Origin: Paenibacillus lautus NBRC 15380
GTDB lineage: Bacteria; Bacillota; Bacilli; Paenibacillales; Paenibacillaceae
DNA: 64,000 nt
Assembly: GCF_004000945.1 (NCBI RefSeq)
Contig: NZ_BIMF01000002.1
Location: 124,001-188,000, forward strand
Direction of reading: 5' to 3'
The translations under genes and the position numbers were made by a program. Numbering within the stretch: the stretch's first letter is position 1; each line of letters opens with the position of its first letter. The notes beneath the pieces are model-generated. The model had not been told where the DNA came from. It saw only the letters and a program-made list of their open reading frames with translations, and did not search any database. Shown here one piece after another: positions 61,393-64,000 of this stretch.

Positions 61393-62967
61393 TCATTCTT
61401 TGATATTCAAGACCCGATATTTCTTGGGCGTCATGCCCGTGTATAGTTTGAAGACGGATACAAAATACTTGTATTCTTTGTAGCCGACGCGGTCCGCAAT
61501 CTCAAACACCTTGTCCTGCGTCGTCAGCAGCAGCTTTCTGGCCTCGTTGATGCGCAATTCGTTCATGTATTCGCTGAAGCTTTTTCCCGTGCTTTGTTTG
61601 AAAATATTGCTGAAGTAGCTCGGCGTAATTTTCAAATACGCTGCCACTTCCGACGCTTTCAGGTCGCTCAGATAATGATCCGCCATATACTTCTTGGCCT
61701 TCTCAATGATCCAGAAGGATCTATCGATGCCAACCTTGTCGATCAACTGCAGCAGGTCAAACACTTCCGTGGATATCGCCTGCCGGATCGCATCGGGATG
61801 ATTGAACACCTCCAGGTCGATCGTTCGCTCCAGACCATGCTCCAGCTGGGTCAGGCCGCTTTGACGAAGTCGCTGCCGCAGCATGATGGATAGTTCATCA
61901 CACACTTTGACCATATCCGTCAACAGGTAGCGCTGATCCAGGAATAATCGGAACATGCCGTCGATAAGCTCTTCCAGCATATCGGCATCCTGCTTGAATA
62001 ATGCCACGGACAGTTTCGAGACCATCTCGGCACTGTCGAAATCGTGCATGGCCCGGCCGTTATCCACCTCAGTCTTATATTCGCGATCCAGCAAGGAGCG
62101 CTTCTCCAAGGCATAATAAGGCAGTAACGCGCGCAACTCCGCGCACATGGCTGCCGTTTGGTCCAGGGAAGCGTAAGCATCCGATACCGCGCCATACAAG
62201 CGATGCTCTTCCGGCCAAGCTTCCAGCATGGTTTGCAGGATTTCATCCCACTGCCGCTTCGAGCGCGGTTGATCCGTCATCAGCAGGGTCATCAGCAAAT
62301 TTTTATGCACAAGCACGGATACTTGACGGATATCACTCTTTTCCAAGCTTTCACGAACCGTCTGGAGCCACAAACGCTGCAGCATCGTAAACTCCTGTTC
62401 CGTCTGGGAAGCCGCAAGGATCGAGAACTTCTCCAGCTGCGTGGCTATGAGTTTATATTCGGCACTGTTTAACAGATATGGAGGTATCGACTTGGCTAAA
62501 GAAGTTTCATAAGGCGCGGCCATCTCGGAAAGCCAAAGCTCCGCATCCTTCGTTGGACTGTTGACACGGGTATCCTTGCTGCGAATGTCTTCCACGATTC
62601 CGATCACGGCCGCCACCAATTCGTCAATGTCGACCGGCTTCAGCAAGTAATCGGTTACATCAAGCTTGATGGCTTGGCGCGCATATTCGAATTCTTCATA
62701 ACCGCTGATCATGATGACCCGAATCTGAGGGTGGCAGCGCTTCAGCTCTTTAGCAAGCTGAAGCCCGTCCATTCCCTCCATACGGATGTCGGTAAGAACC
62801 AGATCAATCCCGTGCTCTTTCACCACCTGCAAAGCTTCATGGCCGTCATAAGCCTCCGCGACGACTTCGACTCCATAATCCGCCCAGTCAATGGTATAGT
62901 GCAAGCCTTGACAGATCACGGGTTCATCGTCAACGATCAGCATTTTTACTGTCTTCACGTGTTGCAT
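61393..62967 (-). CDS. AraC-type response regulator (YesN-like)
   Basis: About 524 residues. The receiver domain has 'LIVDDEP' and the phosphate acceptor Asp (residue 65 in the longest frame) in 'IDLVLTDIRMEG', then Lys in 'DYLLKPVD'. The C-terminal AraC domain (about 425-525) has 'ASEVAAYLKITPSYFSNIFKQ' and 'VFEIADRVGYKEYKYFVSVF'. The start is unsure: the frame is open to 62982; the ATG at 62967 or 62943 are candidates, all overlapping the kinase gene's end (stop at 62930). It pairs with the kinase at 62930 and probably controls the GH3 gene that follows. Confidence 0.87.
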   Translation of the reverse strand: MQHVKTVKMLIVDDEPVICQGLHYTIDWADYGVEVVAEAYDGHEALQVVKEHGIDLVLTDIRMEGMDGLQLAKELKRCHPQIRVIMISGYEEFEYARQAIKLDVTDYLLKPVDIDELVAAVIGIVEDIRSKDTRVNSPTKDAELWLSEMAAPYETSLAKSIPPYLLNSAEYKLIATQLEKFSILAASQTEQEFTMLQRLWLQTVRESLEKSDIRQVSVLVHKNLLMTLLMTDQPRSKRQWDEILQTMLEAWPEEHRLYGAVSDAYASLDQTAAMCAELRALLPYYALEKRSLLDREYKTEVDNGRAMHDFDSAEMVSKLSVALFKQDADMLEELIDGMFRLFLDQRYLLTDMVKVCDELSIMLRQRLRQSGLTQLEHGLERTIDLEVFNHPDAIRQAISTEVFDLLQLIDKVGIDRSFWIIEKAKKYMADHYLSDLKASEVAAYLKITPSYFSNIFKQSTGKSFSEYMNELRINEARKLLLTTQDKVFEIADRVGYKEYKYFVSVFKLYTGMTPKKYRVLNIKE

Positions 62968-64000
62968 CGTACGATTCACCACCGTAGGTTTCAGAATATG
63001 GGAGCTTGAGGCGAATCAAGGTTCCTTGAGGTGAAGCCTCAATCACTTCCAGTCCGTAGCGTTCTCCGAAATATAGGTATAGACGTTCATGAATGTTGCT
63101 GAGCGCACCTCGTTTGTGACCGGCTTGAACCCCGTTTCGAAGGGATTCCCGGACTTCCTCTAAAGTAAGATCGTCCATTCCGCGGCCGTTATCCTGCACG
63201 TCGATCCAAATCTCATCCTCCCGCTTATACGCGATGACCGATATTCTCGCTGCCGGCTCGCACCGATCTATGCCATGTTTAAGAAAATTCTCAACCAAAG
63301 GCTGAATGGTAGCCTTCAAAGTAAGCGAATTCGCCAGATCATATTCCATATACAGCGCGTATTTCAGTTTCTGACCCAGCCGCCTCTGCTGCAAATACAA
63401 ATAGGAGCGCACGAACTCCATTTCTTTAGCGAGACTGGTCTCGTAATGACCATTGTTCAGACTGGAACGCAAGAATCGGGACAAAATTTCGATGAGCTGG
63501 CTGGACTCGCTGGCCTTCTCCAGCCTGGCGGTCCAGCGGATCATATCCAGCGTATTATAGAGAAAATGCGGGTCCATCTGCTCCTGCAGCAAACGCAGCT
63601 CGGATTCGCGCTCCCGCAGTTCCAGCTTGTATTTATGCTCGATCAGTTCCTGAATCGTGGATACCATATCGTTAAACCTGCGATTCAGTTCGGAAATCTC
63701 GTCCTTGGAACGAATAGGTACCCTCGCGGAGAAATCGCCGAGCTTTACGCGATTGGTCTCAATCTTCAAGCGCAGAATCGGCCTGATGATCGTATAGTGG
63801 AATCCGATCAAGGCCGATAAACCCAATAGGAGAATGCCGACAAGAATGACTTGCATCAGAATTCTTACGCCTCGTATATCCTGATCCAGCGCAGCCTTGG
63901 GCACCATGGAAACGATAGTCCAGTCGGTGTTTTCCATCCGTTGATGAAAGGTCAAATACGCTTCCCCGTCGTGGCGGTAAGTGGAAGTGCCCATCGTACC
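62930..64000 (-). CDS. Sensor histidine kinase (YesM-like), 5' end outside window
   Basis: The visible part has about 355 residues and the frame is still open at the right edge, so the N-terminal membrane helix and most of the sensing domain are missing. What is seen: the end of a sensing domain ('AYLTFHQRMENTDWTIVSMVP'), a membrane helix 'ILMQVILVGILLLGLSALIGFHYTII' and a HAMP segment with 'LGDFSARVPIRSKDEISELNRRF'. The phosphorylated His lies in 'EQMDPHFLYNTLDMIRW'. The ATPase motifs 'LVENFLKHGID' and 'DNGRGMD' follow. It overlaps the response regulator gene, which indicates translational coupling. Confidence 0.88.
   Translation of the reverse strand, partial: GTMGTSTYRHDGEAYLTFHQRMENTDWTIVSMVPKAALDQDIRGVRILMQVILVGILLLGLSALIGFHYTIIRPILRLKIETNRVKLGDFSARVPIRSKDEISELNRRFNDMVSTIQELIEHKYKLELRERESELRLLQEQMDPHFLYNTLDMIRWTARLEKASESSQLIEILSRFLRSSLNNGHYETSLAKEMEFVRSYLYLQQRRLGQKLKYALYMEYDLANSLTLKATIQPLVENFLKHGIDRCEPAARISVIAYKREDEIWIDVQDNGRGMDDLTLEEVRESLRNGVQAGHKRGALSNIHERLYLYFGERYGLEVIEASPQGTLIRLKLPYSETYGGESYDATREDSKNADR

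Overview
The window is a stretch of low-to-mid GC Gram-positive chromosome that looks like Paenibacillus. The evidence is a GerA/GerB/GerC spore-germination receptor operon, many YesMN-type two-component pairs and AraC-type membrane sensors, several LplABC-type sugar importers, strong AGGAGG-like ribosome binding sites, and many GTG and TTG starts. I saw no tRNA, rRNA, CRISPR array, insertion sequence or phage gene. Nearly all genes lie on the minus strand, so each operon reads from high to low coordinates. The plus-strand exceptions are an AraC gene, a pectinesterase/serine-hydrolase pair and the ger operon.

Region 1 (1-7526) is a nickel/cobalt/zinc opine-metallophore operon in the order cntK-L-M-A-B-C-D-F, the same order as the staphylopine locus of Staphylococcus aureus. 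It runs off the left edge inside cntF. It starts from a good sigma-A promoter with a near-perfect Zur-type operator just downstream. Region 2 (7551-12019) holds an SGNH hydrolase, an aldehyde dehydrogenase plus soluble chemoreceptor pair (yfmT-yfmS-like) behind a sigma-D-like promoter, and the di-iron Fe-S repair gene ric with CRP/FNR-type sites.

Region 3 (12124-31509) is a pectin-utilisation region. It encodes a secreted PL1 pectate lyase lipoprotein, signal-less GH28, GH95, GH43 and GH105 enzymes, a signal-less CE8 pectinesterase, a beta-lactamase-fold hydrolase, an AraC regulator with tandem operator-like repeats, an LplABC-type importer and its AraC-type membrane sensor. The design is to cut outside, import oligomers and finish inside the cell. 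Cre-like sites suggest CcpA control.

Region 4 (31623-38443) contains an ilvD-family dehydratase with a GntR/FCD regulator, followed by the ger operon, which carries an extra two-helix 'D' subunit gene. Region 5 (38485-55394) is a second polysaccharide locus: PL6 lyase with a discoidin-type domain, GH88 unsaturated glucuronyl hydrolase, an LplABC importer, an AraC membrane sensor, a divergent GH95-like enzyme, a YesMN pair and an orphan binding protein. Its substrate is probably a uronic-acid polysaccharide.

Region 6 (55505-57502) is a possible two-gene secreted unit: a helveticin-J-like protein followed by a secreted endonuclease/exonuclease/phosphatase-fold protein. Region 7 (57841-64000) has a TetR regulator with a YvaD-like membrane protein, then a histidine kinase (cut by the right edge), response regulator and GH3 glycosidase operon. 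Family calls are from recognisable motifs in the translations; no database search was run.
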